A DNA stretch of 64,000 nt from positions 1,660,001 through 1,724,000 of the forward strand of contig JAJGOT010000002.1 in NCBI GenBank assembly GCA_022457155.1, written 5' to 3'. Under the pieces are notes generated by a model. That model was not told the DNA's origin. It did not search any database and worked only from the letters and a program-made list of their open reading frames with translations. A program made the position numbers and the translations under genes. This document shows, piece by piece, positions 21,365 through 32,026 of the stretch (position 1 is its first letter; the number at the start of each line of letters is the position of its first letter). This stretch comes from Cladopsammia gracilis. Lineage: Eukaryota; Cnidaria; Anthozoa; Scleractinia; Dendrophylliidae.

Positions 21365-22749
21365 GACAATGGCAAAAGACTGTGACAATGTATGTTTAAA
21401 TGTGTGTATATCATCATCTGATTTACCAAAAACTGTTGATGTTTGTGGAGCTGAAGTAAGTTTTAATGTTTTCAGTGACAACAAGGAAGGACTATTGTGT
21501 GATTCACTTCAAAGCAAAGCAAATCAATTCTCGAAAATGCTATAACAAATAATAGTGGATGCACTGGGCTTTTGATGTGGCTTCCCTGCTATTGTATTAG
21601 TTGTATCTATAAACCCATGACAAATATATGTGTTCCCTCCTGGTTTATAATGAAAATCACATGCAACCAATTCAGTATACTAAAAACATATTAAATGGTT
21701 CAGCTCACTTTCAAATTATAAAGTGTAAAATTATTACTTGTTTTTAAAATTACTTTCTGCCCGCATTTCACACTTTTCATTAACAAGATGCATTACCATA
21801 GGAAATAGAATTACAGGCTACTGCAGATATAACAATTTGATTTTCATCAGGAGGGAGTATATGCTCAGGAAAAATATTTCAAGAGTCTTTTATAAAAGTA
21901 ATACAAAATAATACAAAAATATTCATCTAAAGATCAAAGGTTCTTTGTTGGGAAACTGATTTATCATGCAGATTATGTCTTGTATAGTAAGATGGAAGCA
22001 GTAACAATATCACAATTCAAGACTTCTTTGCTTCAACAGGAGATTGAGAGAAGTAGGGACCTTTCAACAAGCGTTATTTTTTGCGTCTTTTTTTAGTGCG
22101 AGAGAATGCGCACCGGGCAAACCAAGCTCCTCCCCTCGCGTGAATCCTTCACGCTCGCCTCCCTCGCTTGAGAAACGAAAAAAAAATTTTTGCCTCTTCT
22201 GCGGGCTAATAAATTGCAATATAATGCTTCTCAGTACAACGACTGCCTGGGTACATGCAGTTAAGCGTCTAGTTATTATTTAGTTTCACAATTATTGGTA
22301 AACATGAAGTTCAGAAAGAATTTTACACACAAATTTGGTGTGACTAATGTACTGACTCTTGGGGCTGCTTGTTTATACATGTATAAAGTGCCCCATTTGG
22401 TTTTGTTCACTTCACTCCATTTTAAATTTTTCCATAGCCGTTCACAGCCAGCTGTTCAAAATTTTTGCTCTGTTTCAGCTGTTCAAAATAATTATTTAGC
22501 TGTTCAAATGAAATTGGATCTGTTAGCAGATCTTGTTGCCTAGCACATGACCAAAATCTACCATGAAGAAATTGTTCTTTCTTGTTGCACCTTTCCCGAT
22601 GTCGAGTGCGAAAGTTATTTTATTGTTACATCTAGAAGAACTAGTTGTTGAAGCTGTATTTTTGTAATGGATTAATGTTGTAGAAGTGATGATTTGTTTG
22701 CCTGATTTAGCGCACAGATGAGAAATTGTCATGAAGGTTGGCAGACACG
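21365..22749. other. Stretch without supported gene
   Basis: A donor-like CTGAAGTAAGT occurs near 21,452 and an open run near 21,935-22,070 (containing FFVGKLIYHADYV and SQFKTSLLQQEIERS) looks protein-like, but it lacks convincing acceptor and donor sites and runs into stops. It is noted only as a possible fossil exon. Confidence 0.3.
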
Positions 22750-23060
22750 AGGGGTCATGGAGCAGCAATAAAAGTTTGTGTAGTACACACTGAGGGACAT
22801 GTAGCAGGGACGTCTAGAGGGGACATGTAGCGGGGACAAAATCATAGCGTTTGCACACACATGAAAATGTTGTGGGACATGTCGCTGCAACGTGTTCCTG
22901 AGAAATGTTTCCATGACATTTTCATGTGTATGCAAGCGCTACAATTTTGTCCCTGTTACATGTCCCGCTGCATGTCCCTCCTACACTTCCCTCACTGTAT
23001 ACTACGCAAATTTTTGTCCCTGCTGCATGTCTCTGCGACATGTCCTTGGTAGTGACCCCT
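22750..23060. mobile_element. 311-bp palindromic MITE with GGGACATGTAGC iterations
   Basis: Inverted ends AGGGGTCA and TGACCCCT enclose two mirror halves containing repeated GGGACATGTAGC(A/G)GGGAC motifs; the halves pair through ACACATGAAAATGT near the centre. TSD not identified. Apparent proteins from this segment are mirror-image artefacts. Confidence 0.6.
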
Positions 23061-23620
23061 CATCCCTGCTCACTTTAAATCGGACCGTTCCATTCTAAAG
23101 ATGTACATGTACCTTTGAGAATTCATAACTTCGAATAATTTCCATCAATTCAATTTAATTAAAGACTGGATTATGGCTAACAGTAAGCAATCAAGATTCA
23201 GAAATTATCTGCCACTAGAATTCAATTTTTGCCGGAAAGTCTATCAAGAAAGCGTTGAAGCTAGCCAAGATGCCAGCTGACAAGTTGACAGTGCTGAGTT
23301 TGATGGATCACGTATGTGCATTAGAGCCCGATTGAAAATTTGATGAGTAGGAAACTGCATTTGTGTACAGTTGTACTTGGGTGCTGCCACCCAAGTAATA
23401 ACTCAAGTATTAAAATAAATAAGAAGTTGTTGATGTACATGTCTTAAACTTAATGGTAAAATGACAAAATAAGCTTATAGTTATGTTACTCATTAATACA
23501 GGTGCAGAAACAGCCACAGCACTGGAACATTGCTTCTTTCCTTTGGATGTGCTGCTAGTACAGTGTACATGACAGGTGAGCATGTTTGTTTGGTCCTCTG
23601 TAAGTATAATTTTTATGTAG
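23061..23620. other. Stretch without recognisable gene
   Basis: AT-rich; no exon or repeat structure recognised. Confidence 0.4.
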
Positions 23621-23750
23621 ATGTTGTTGTTCAATTTGTCCTTGGTTCAATTTTGATTTTTCTTTGTTTGATGTTCAATATCATATATTAGCATAGAAAA
23701 GAACACTGGAAAATCAAAATTGAACCAAGGATAAAATTGAACTACAACAT
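23621..23750. mobile_element. 130-bp palindromic MITE, copy 2
   Basis: Ends ATGTTGTTGTTCAATTTGTC and complement. It shares the TTTGTCCTTGGT block and TTTTGATTTTTCTTTGTTT-like arm with the copy at 21,234-21,364, with a different loop. Arms have diverged slightly, consistent with an older insertion. Confidence 0.6.
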
Positions 23751-24509
23751 AGACATTATGACCCCGTATCATGGTGCAAAAAGTTACTGACTGAGAACCA
23801 TTTTGATTCTTTGATGAACAGCACCCAAAACCAGGAAGGGATATTAAACCCAAATCACCAGTGTGGGAATCATGTACAGACAAATGGCTCGACAGCTATT
23901 GCATGGTAAAAATACTCACTATGAAAGGCACTGAACCGAACCACAGCACAGGGAAATTTGCGGTCATTTCTTCAAAAATCATTTACAGATAAAAAAATCA
24001 GTGTTTTCTGTTTGAGAATGTTCAGTATAATGGCTGCCTTTAAAGGGAATTTCCTTCACTTTAGTTTGAAGGCTTGTGTGAAGTTTCGGTTAGCAAAATA
24101 CAATAGAAATTAATTAAATCAATGCCTTTCAAAAAATTGCAGTGGCTATTCGTATGGCACCCGTACATGTATGTGGACTTCGATTTGCCATTCGTATGGG
24201 AGTCCAAAACTTTCGTCAATTTTCAATGTTATTCTTCACTTTTGTTGGTCCACAATATTAATTATGTTCATTTAGGTTTACGAAGCGCTTCTGATAAAAC
24301 AGAGTGCAATCTCAAAGTGGAAAATGCACTTTTAAACTGGAGACAGAAAATTTTTTATGGCCCTGAGAACTGTTCTCAGATTGATGTTAATTACCCACAA
24401 AACAGAAACAGTTCTTAATCTTAACCAATGGGATAGGTTATATTTTTAATTACCACCCGATGTTTGGGGAATGTCTGTCACTGGTGTTATGCATGACTGA
24501 TTAACTATA
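23751..24509. other. Stretch without recognisable gene
   Basis: One longer open frame (24,122-24,418) has no recognised motif and no flanking splice signals. A GAGAACTGTTCTC near-palindrome occurs at 24,365. Confidence 0.35.
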
Positions 24510-24610
24510 ACAGCCTATTAGTTACATGTCATAATTGTTTGAGATTCCACAGAAACTATTTGTTTTCCTTTTTTATTTTTATAATTCAGTGCCTGATTCA
24601 CACACTTTAC
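24510..24610 (+). repeat. Direct repeat, copy 1
   Basis: About 95 bp (from CCTATTAGTTACATGTCAT to TCAGTGCCTGATTCAC) repeated at 25,275-25,365 with small indels, suggesting local duplication of the intervening 0.75 kb. Confidence 0.65.
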
Positions 24611-24625
24611 GCTTTACCTTCAACG

Positions 24626-24880
24626 ACTTCAAGCTTTAAAACCTTTTTGCTTTGCTGCTTAGTTTCTTGCTGTCATCCGTCAGTGCTTGCTTCATAGAGG
24701 AGAAAGACGAGGCATCAGATTTATCAAATTGAGTTCTCTGTGTCATGTTGCTGCGTTCAGTAATCTGCAGTAATCCACTTTTTTGGCTTCCTTAGAAAAT
24801 TAACAAGCAGAATCCCTTTGACAAATATGACTCACCAATTCTAAAAAGATTTATTGCTTAACTGCGTTTCAGTCGGGTTT
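24626..24880 (+). repeat. Inverted repeat, left arm
   Basis: About 250 bp pairing with 25,595-25,845. Landmarks are CTTGCTGTCATCCGTCAGTG and CTGCGTTTCAGTC, with moderate divergence. The partner overlaps the interior of the element at 25,437-26,349, so this may be a fragment of another copy of it. Confidence 0.6.
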
Positions 24881-24889
24881 AACTATTCC

Positions 24890-25260
24890 CAGGAATGTTC
24901 TCAAAATTACATCAACAGCGAGAAGTGTTTGATATCAAAAGCTCGCAAAAATATTCAGTCATTGTCAGATCGGTCAATCGCGAGAACTGTTCTGAAATAT
25001 CAACTGCAAGAATTGTTTGATCAAAAGCTCGCAAAAATATTCAGAAGTTGTCAGATAGGTCAACCGTGAGAACTGTTCTCAAAATGACACTTGATGACAA
25101 CTATGAGAACTGTTTTATTTTATTTTATTTTTATTTATTTATTTTTTTTCCATATTGAACTGTTTTATCATATAAAGCTCACAAAAATATTCAAATGTTG
25201 TCGGATCGGTCAACTGGGAGAACTGTTCTCAAAATGACACTTGATATTGTTTGATCAAAA
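24890..25260 (+). repeat. Degenerate tandem repeats of about 100 bp
   Basis: Several imperfect units each contain GATCAAAAGCTCGCAAAAAT, TTGTCAGATCGGTCAA and GAGAACTGTTCTC (at 24,982, 25,068, 25,105 and 25,218). Units differ by indels, including a T/A-rich insertion at about 25,110-25,165. Confidence 0.55.
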
Positions 25261-25274
25261 GCTCACCAATATAA

Positions 25275-25365
25275 AAGCCTAATAGTTACATGTCATCTCT
25301 TTAGATTGCACAGAAACTATTTGTTTTCTTTTTCAATTTTATAATTCAGTGCCTGATTCACGCTT
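25275..25365 (+). repeat. Direct repeat, copy 2
   Basis: Partner of 24,510-24,610. Confidence 0.65.
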
Positions 25366-25436
25366 TCGATTCTTCTTTTGTGTACTGTTTATTTCTCATT
25401 TATAGCGTTTCATTGTCACACTCATCCCAAAAGCAC

Positions 25437-26349
25437 GTACAATGACGTCCTGGCTGCTGAATACTAAAATATGTTTTTATTTTGAATTACTGTTCTCAAA
25501 ATGACGCTTGATAACAGTGCACAATCAGTTCAGTAGTTCAGCAGCTCTCGGAACGAGAAAACACCATTACAACTTACCGTGCACGTGGCGTTTGCGGACT
25601 GAAACGCATTTTAGCTGTAAACCTTGTTTTTAAAATAAGTAAGTCATGTTTGTCAAAGGGATACCGCTTGTTAATTTCGCAAGGAAATCCAAAAGCTGAA
25701 AAAGTGGATTACTGAATTGAACGCAGCAACATGACCCAGCAAACTCAGTTCGATAAATGCCCTTCTCTATCTCCCGACTATGAAGCAAGCACTGACGGAT
25801 GACAGCAAGAAGCTAAGCAGCAAAGCAAAAAGTCAAGCTTGAAGTACTAGAAGGTGAGAGTTTTCAGCTCGATAAAAGCGATACTCCATCTAGTAATGTA
25901 TAATTCAATAATTCATTGCATGGCTGATGAAGGCTTGCTTGATCTCTTAGATCGTACGACCGATTAGGAAAGGAACACAGAAAATAACACATTCAAATAA
26001 CGGCGCAAATAATCGCAAAACATGATACAATCCCAGACGAAAGTTCGTAAAGCGTGTGGTATTTTATCGCAGTGGGCATTTGTTGCTTAAATAATCATGT
26101 TTGGCGGGAATAGCATCATGCAAAGAGCGCCAATTTCTTTATTGTTTATCTTGGACCGATTTCCTGAACTGGTTATTCGATCGATGGTAACGTTGCTACG
26201 TGAAAAACTGGTAAGTCTTGTAGTCAATTTTTGTAAGATTTTGGTAAAGGTATAAAATAAAACTACATAATTTGTCTGTGACTTGGGTCGAGAAAAAAAT
26301 TTGAAATAAACATGTATTTTAGTATTCAGCAGCCAGAACGTCATTGTAC
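25437..26349. mobile_element. 913-bp inverted-repeat element
   Basis: The left end GTACAATGACGTCCTGGCTG and the right end CAGCCAGAACGTCATTGTAC pair over about 50 bp, and CAC flanks both sides (25,434-25,436 and 26,350-26,352), a possible 3-bp TSD. No transposase frame. Superfamily undetermined. Confidence 0.6.
25595..25845 (-). repeat. Inverted repeat, right arm
   Basis: Partner of 24,626-24,880, lying inside the element at 25,437-26,349. Confidence 0.6.
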
Positions 26350-26352
26350 CAC

Positions 26353-26927
26353 CCTGGATCCAGAGGTCCGTTCTCTTAATATTATGAATGAAATTAACCG
26401 CATAAACGGTTAGAAGAAGCTAAGTTTTACCACAGCTAGATTACCGGTATGAATCAACTTTGTCAGAAATGCAAAGAAATATATATGTTGAGATCACCTA
26501 CTGTACACTGTACTTTGTTTTGGAGATAAAATGCATAGAAAGAACTCAGATTTTAACAAATTGACACCCAATTTACTCACATGGCCACAATGGCTGTTAC
26601 AGGGTACTGTAAAAATACTGTAAAAAAAATACTGTAAAAATACTGAAAAATAATAGGAAAAACAAATAGAAAAAATCCAACCTTCACTTTCACAAAGGCA
26701 CTTTGTTAAAACCAAAAGTTGTATCAATAACACCTGTAGCAATAAAAGTCAGGCTGTGTACATGTACATCACAAGTTGCAATACCTTTGTTTCAGTGGAG
26801 TTAACATCTCCTATCGTCGGGTATTTAGCTTCATTTTAATTCCAGCTCGTTTTCTTAAGTGAAGTAGACAAAAAGACATGAGTTTGCAAACTTTAAAAGA
26901 CCTCCTAAGGGCCTGTTTTTACAAAGC
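26353..26927. other. Stretch without recognisable gene
   Basis: AT-rich; a short run of TACTGTAAAA units near 26,605-26,645. Nothing else seen. Confidence 0.4.
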
Positions 26928-26935
26928 CACTTTTT

Positions 26936-27069
26936 GGGTGTTTCTTGGTGTTGCGGAAGCCATTGTTGGTTAGCTTTTGTGTTGTGGTGTGGGTATTGTT
27001 CAGTGTCTTTTGAATCTTTTGTTTTACGTCATTTGGTGATCACACCATCCGCAACACCAAGAAACTACC
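26936..27069. mobile_element. hAT-like MITE, copy 2
   Basis: A 134-bp palindromic element, ends GGGTGTTTCTTGGTGTTGCG and CGCAACACCAAGAAACTACC, flanked by the 8-bp direct repeat CACTTTTT (26,928-26,935 and 27,070-27,077). An 8-bp TSD is typical of hAT elements. Related to the copy at 316-455. Confidence 0.7.
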
Positions 27070-27077
27070 CACTTTTT

Positions 27078-27679
27078 CAATTTGATTTTGAAGGTGTACA
27101 ACCTACAATGTACAAACAATTTATAAACAGGCAACTGCAACAAGATCACACAAAGATATTTCCACACAACAACAAATTACTGACAATATGATCTACAGAA
27201 AACTGACTCACACAAACAAATTATTTAATAATCAGTTGTCATTGAACCCTTTTCCTTTCAACTTTGACAAGACAAACATACATGTAAGTAGTTTGCAACC
27301 AACCAGGCAGCTTCGCAGACAAAACCATTTTCCTTTACAACGTTATTTTCAGTAAGAACAACTACATGTACAACAGACTTTATTAGACATAATACTAATA
27401 AGGGCAAGCATTAAATTTTTAAGGCATTTCTGGAAGTTACATGTATTCCCCAGTAAATATTGTCACATTTATTTAGGTACTGCAATATTTTTGCATTAAT
27501 ATTTGACGCTGTGCAGGGCTTTGAATTGGAGTTATAATTTCTGGGATTATAAGTTACATACAATGTACTCAATGTACTCTGAGCTCAGGCAAAGCTGACA
27601 AGCACTTTTGTTTATCAAACAAAATGAGCACATGCGGCAGTTATTCTAATATATAATAGTTAGCCTTCGGCGCCCTCTG
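27078..27679. other. Stretch without recognisable gene
   Basis: AT-rich DNA with no supported feature. Confidence 0.4.
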
Positions 27680-28735
27680 AAGACCCTCTGAACAAGCTTA
27701 ACTAAGATGAAACTTAACTTAGGTGAAAGGTCGGAAGCACAAGAATTACGATTGACGACCGGGCTATTTATCAATTTTAGCAATTCTGAAAAGCAGTATT
27801 ACCCGACCATCTGCACAGTACATTTAGACCTTACAAAAGTTCACAAAAACAACTTTTTCTCTGTCTAGAATAACTATTATGACTATTTTCTGAATAAAAT
27901 AGAGTTGTTGCTTGTCAAAAAATGCCCGAGAAACTGATTTGCCAAAATACACAAACATATTTGCATAAGGCGACGCGAGTATAAAATCAAAGTCTTGTTT
28001 TGTTTACATAAAATCGCTTTTCTATCTATGTAATGAATGAACAAACACATAAAAATGGACAACACAATCTTCTTTCGAAAAATTTTATTGAAATCTCAAT
28101 TAGTTTATGTTTAGAAGCAAAACGCGTACAATTTACAGCGCATCGAGGCCGAGTCGTGTCTTCGATGAAATTCAAGAAATTAAAATACAACTGAATTTAA
28201 GCTACACGTTTATAAACTATTCTCCAAAATTAACGAGAACACAAACAAAATGTCAATCACAGATTGATATCAAGATAAATTCCCATCGAAAAATGTAATT
28301 GGTTTTACCTTTAAGTCCCTCCAGTGACTACTGTACTTGGAAATTCTTTAAACCTCCGCTTTGGTGCTGAAATCCGTAAAACGAACCCATCTCTTCGCAT
28401 TGCTAAAAACGTATACAGTTCCTCGAAGCAAGATTTTATCCCTGAAAGCTCTTCTTTTTCCACTAAAGCGGCTTCTGAGTATCCCTTAATTAGTATCCCT
28501 GTCTTGAGTAGCAAACCGCGAAAAACTGCAGGGAAATAACGACTTTAATTCTCCGCTTAACACAACAAAACAACTAAAATGTTTACCGAGCTCACGGCTG
28601 TGTGGCCGCGCGAAAAACAAAGCCTTACTTTCAAGATCCCGGATGTTGTTCCAACACGGGCGGGCACACACGCACCCGTGAAACATTCAGCTAGCCATGA
28701 CCATGAAAAATGAAGGGCATAGGTTCTATGAGTAT
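27680..28735 (-). repeat. Dispersed repeat, copy 2 (carries the MITE empty site)
   Basis: Reverse-complement relative of 4,215-5,515. At 28,557-28,560 it has a single TTAA exactly where the other copy carries the 185-bp MITE. On the minus strand a conserved open stretch (about 28,311-28,520) has residues LIKGYSEAALVEKEELSG. It differs from copy 1 near its end, so coding status is doubtful. Confidence 0.65.
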
Positions 28736-28789
28736 GGTGCCAATTAAAATGATTTTGCTGCGTGGCACTCACGGTTAATGATAATATTG

Positions 28790-29165
28790 AAATTTAGTTG
28801 ACTGAGTGCCGAAAAAGAACTGACAAAGACAGTCAGACGTTTCGGGGATAACCCCTTCATCAGACAGCCAGTGTTTGTGTTACTTTTACGAGACAAACCC
28901 TTGTGCACACGTACAATTTGTTGTGTGTACGCTATTCAAAAATATTCAAATAAAATGCGAATTCGAGCGCGCACTTAGGGCGCATAAATGTGACAGAGAA
29001 TGAAACTTGAAGCCAATGTAGCCTCATGGAAAATTAGAATTTAAAGTCAATGTTAATTCCACGAGGCGCCAAAGTCTTGTGTAAAAAGGTTAGCCTCATT
29101 TCTTCTCTCTGTCATATATGTAACAACAACAATAATACTTTATTTACTCTTTTTTTTCAACTATA
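28790..29165 (-). repeat. Unclassified interspersed-repeat remnant
   Basis: It contains GATGAAGGGGTTATCCCCGA followed by AACGTCTG on the minus strand, a sequence recalled from many invertebrate interspersed repeats, possibly of retroelement origin. Recollection only; no coding domain remains. Confidence 0.3.
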
Positions 29166-29580
29166 TTTGTAAGAACGGGTGTACCCAAAAACCACCCAAG
29201 AACGGTTGCATCCAAAAATACAACAGAATCACCTGAAGTACATTGTACATTGTATTGTAAGAATTTTGACTTTCCCTTCAGTTAATAATAATGTGTAACA
29301 TACATGTACATGTATGAGTGACCTGACTAAGTGTAGCAGAGAATAATTATTACATGCACATACACTGTACTCTTACTGTAATTATTCCTGTATTGTAGGA
29401 TAATATTACACGGTATGTAATATTATACTAAGGGAACATCAGCCTGGATCCCCCCTGGTACAGTCTGTACAATCAAAGCCACCTCCAGTTTTCAGACAGT
29501 TGGTAATTGTGGAGTTTATTCAATATAATCACCTGGGGGAACAAAGGAAAAAGAGCTGTGTGGAAATTAACAAACCTTTA

Positions 29581-29850
29581 ACCATGGGCTACAGGAAAAG
29601 TGCATTTCGACTAAACAAAGTTTTATTTATCTCAAAAGAAAACTTTCTCTGCTTACATTAAGTAGTCCTGTGTCTATTTTGGTCATTTCTCTCCATACAT
29701 TAATTTTTGTAGACAAAGCTTTCAAAACACTGCATTTGATTAATAAGTGGTGCCAGCATTCGTAAAATCTTGGTAACCAAGCGTTTTTTATCGAATCCGA
29801 GACACGAGCGCTAAGCACTCAGTGTTAACTCATAAAAATGAATGGGTGGG
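29581..29850 (-). repeat. Inverted repeat flanking element C, left
   Basis: About 260 bp related to the reverse complement of 33,438-33,765. Shared landmarks: AAAGTGCATTT, GGTCATTTCT, TTGGTAACCAAG and AAGCACTCAGTGTTAACTCA. The right partner contains an extra internal duplication of about 85 bp. Element C lies between the two. Confidence 0.6.
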
Positions 29851-31233
29851 CAAAGGTTTGGCTGTTGCTAAGAGATCTGGGGGTTGTATCGAAAACTAAG
29901 ACCCACGAAAACGAAGACCTAAGACCTAAGACCAAAATCTAAGACCTAAAACTAAGACCTAAAACTAAGACCTAAAACTAAGACCCCCTATAATTTACCT
30001 TTTTTACCAGGGTCTTAGTTTTCGTTTTTTCGAAAACTAAGACCTAAAACTAAGACCCCCTTTCAAAGCCTTTAAAAGCCTTTAAAAGCGTTTTTTCTTT
30101 TTCCAAAGCCAATTTTGTTATTTCAATCCGTTATTCAGTATAAGACAACAATCAAAAACCAGATCACAAGGGTCTACGCGAAGTCTATGACAAAAGTCAC
30201 TAAAGTCATTTTGACTAAGGCCCTCTATTTCTTTAAAGGCCGTTTTTTTCTTTTTCCAAAGCCAATTTTGTTATTTCAATTCGTTAAAGAACGCGCGATT
30301 TATGTCCCAAAATCAAAGGAATGAGAAGCCCAAGTAAATGTGTCAAAATTTAAACCTACATATGTTATCTTCGGGGTCCACTTGAGCAGACACTAAGCTC
30401 AAATGAAAAATTTAATTGAAGCCAAGAGGTAGAAAGGATATTTATTTTCAATTCTGCCTGGAAACATTTTTAATTGCCATCGCTGAAATCCTGGAAAAAG
30501 AATAAATTAAACACAGTAAATTTCACCATCATGGAACATCGTCTAAACTCCACGAATTGAACTGATTTATTTCATACCGCCAGTAACTATTACAGTAACT
30601 ATTACTAACAGTAACAATTGCCTAACATGCAGTAACAGTAATTGCCGGTTGACACGGTGTCCAATAATGGTATATGTCAAGGAAGTGTGCTGGAAGTGTG
30701 TTTTGCACCAGTATGCTTCGTTACTTTTCCTCAGTTATTTCTAGCGGTAGAAATAATTTTCAAGTAAGTTTTTGCAGACTAACAAAAACAGTATATTAAA
30801 AAAAATGAACTTATATAACAGCATTAACAATAACAAGTGATGTAGTGTTGATCAATTTCCTTCTTTTGACACAATTACTTTGCATTCTTCTGTGTCTCCT
30901 GTCTGTGGCGATTTCTTTGATTTTGTAATTAACTTTGATTTAACTTAACTTTGATTTAACTTTCTTTATCCTAACATTAAGGACTGGGCGTTTTTTGACT
31001 GCCAGAAGGAATTCCTCCATAACGTTTTTTTATTTAACGAAAAGACGTGAAAATTTCACGGTTGTTGTAAGAGTCCACTTGCTATAACTATAAGGAAAAG
31101 GTAAAAGACGTAATTATGACATCATGAACAATTGTTTAAGTTGCTAGGGATGCTGCCGTATATTTATAACAACAGAAAATTGCTAATTATAAGACATTTT
31201 ACGATTCAGGGTATAACCAAATTCCTATCTCAG

Positions 31234-31355
31234 GCAACTACTGCCCACTGCATTGCGAGATCCCTGAAGAAGTTCAAGCTAATTTGCTTGAATCACACAA
31301 AGGTGATCTGTGGAAGCATATTTGTTCAATAAAATTAAGGGAACCGTTTCCATAG
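31234..31355 (+). pseudogene. Fragment of C-terminal exon (same domain as 31,613-32,026)
   Basis: It follows an acceptor-like TTCCTATCTCAG and is open to TAG at 31,353. It encodes NYCPLHCEIPEEVQANLLES followed by HKGDLWKH, matching IPSEVRANLLESHKAHLW of the minus-strand copy. Only the last third of the domain is present. It converges on the other copy, with 3' ends facing across about 260 bp. Confidence 0.55.
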
Positions 31356-31612
31356 CAACAAAACAAGTGACTCTAGCAGTAAAACATACATAACATTTTA
31401 GGAAATGTTGTGAAATATCACTCTCGTTCGAAAATTATGGAGAAAAAACACTGTGGCGGGAATTCTTGTTAGAGTGAAACACCAGATAATGAAGCCAAAT
31501 CCTAATCAGATCCGCAAAACTTTGTCCAGAAGTGAACAGGAATATGGTGTATGCCCTTGTCACAATTGCTTCTATTGAAAACCAATTATACCACAGCACT
31601 TATACCCTGAAA

Positions 31613-32026
31613 TTATACCCTGAAAGAAAACTGCTGCCAAAGGTGAGCTTTGTGTGATTCAAGCAAATTAGCTCGAACTTCGGAGGGGATCTCAATGTAT
31701 TCGTTGTTGAAGTAGAGAAATCGTGCTTTCATACACGAAAAGTCGGCATGGTAATACCTCGTTGCTAACTTGCTTGAGACTTCTTTTTTTTTCCAGTCTC
31801 CATCCACTGGGAAATAGAACCTCTCTTTGTGTTCAAAAACCAGATCATGAGGGACCACGCGAAGTCTATGGCAAAGGTCATTTCGACACTGCTTACACGT
31901 TTTAGCTTCTTTCAGCAGGATTCTCAACACGAAAGAGTTATCATTGTGGACATTGTGGTGAATTTCGGTGTACATGCTGCTTGTTGATTGCTGGGGAGCC
32001 CTTTTATCACAGCTTTTCTGTTGCAA
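31613..32026 (-). CDS. Captured gene fragment with Cys-rich C-terminal domain, function unknown
   Basis: A 137-codon open frame inside element C. The frame contains CKQC plus a further Cys (NDLCHRL), then VVPHDLVFEHKERFYFP, RYYHADFSC and IPSEVRANLLESHK, ending SFRV. From memory this arrangement (CxxC, DLVxxHKE, YYHxxxxC, VxxxLxxxHK) resembles uncharacterised, lineage-expanded cnidarian or mollusc proteins; this is recollection, not a search. Just upstream on the minus strand is a pyrimidine-rich tract ending CTTTGCAACAG, an acceptor-like site near 32,013, so the real exon may start there and not at the ATG. Role in the element is unknown. Confidence 0.5.
   Translation of the reverse strand: MQQKSCDKRAPQQSTSSMYTEIHHNVHNDNSFVLRILLKEAKTCKQCRNDLCHRLRVVPHDLVFEHKERFYFPVDGDWKKKEVSSKLATRYYHADFSCMKARFLYFNNEYIEIPSEVRANLLESHKAHLWQQFSFRV

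Noticed and set aside
22892..23098. Cys/Met-rich overlapping frames
   Set aside because: Produced by the GGGACATGTAGC iterations of the 311-bp palindromic MITE.
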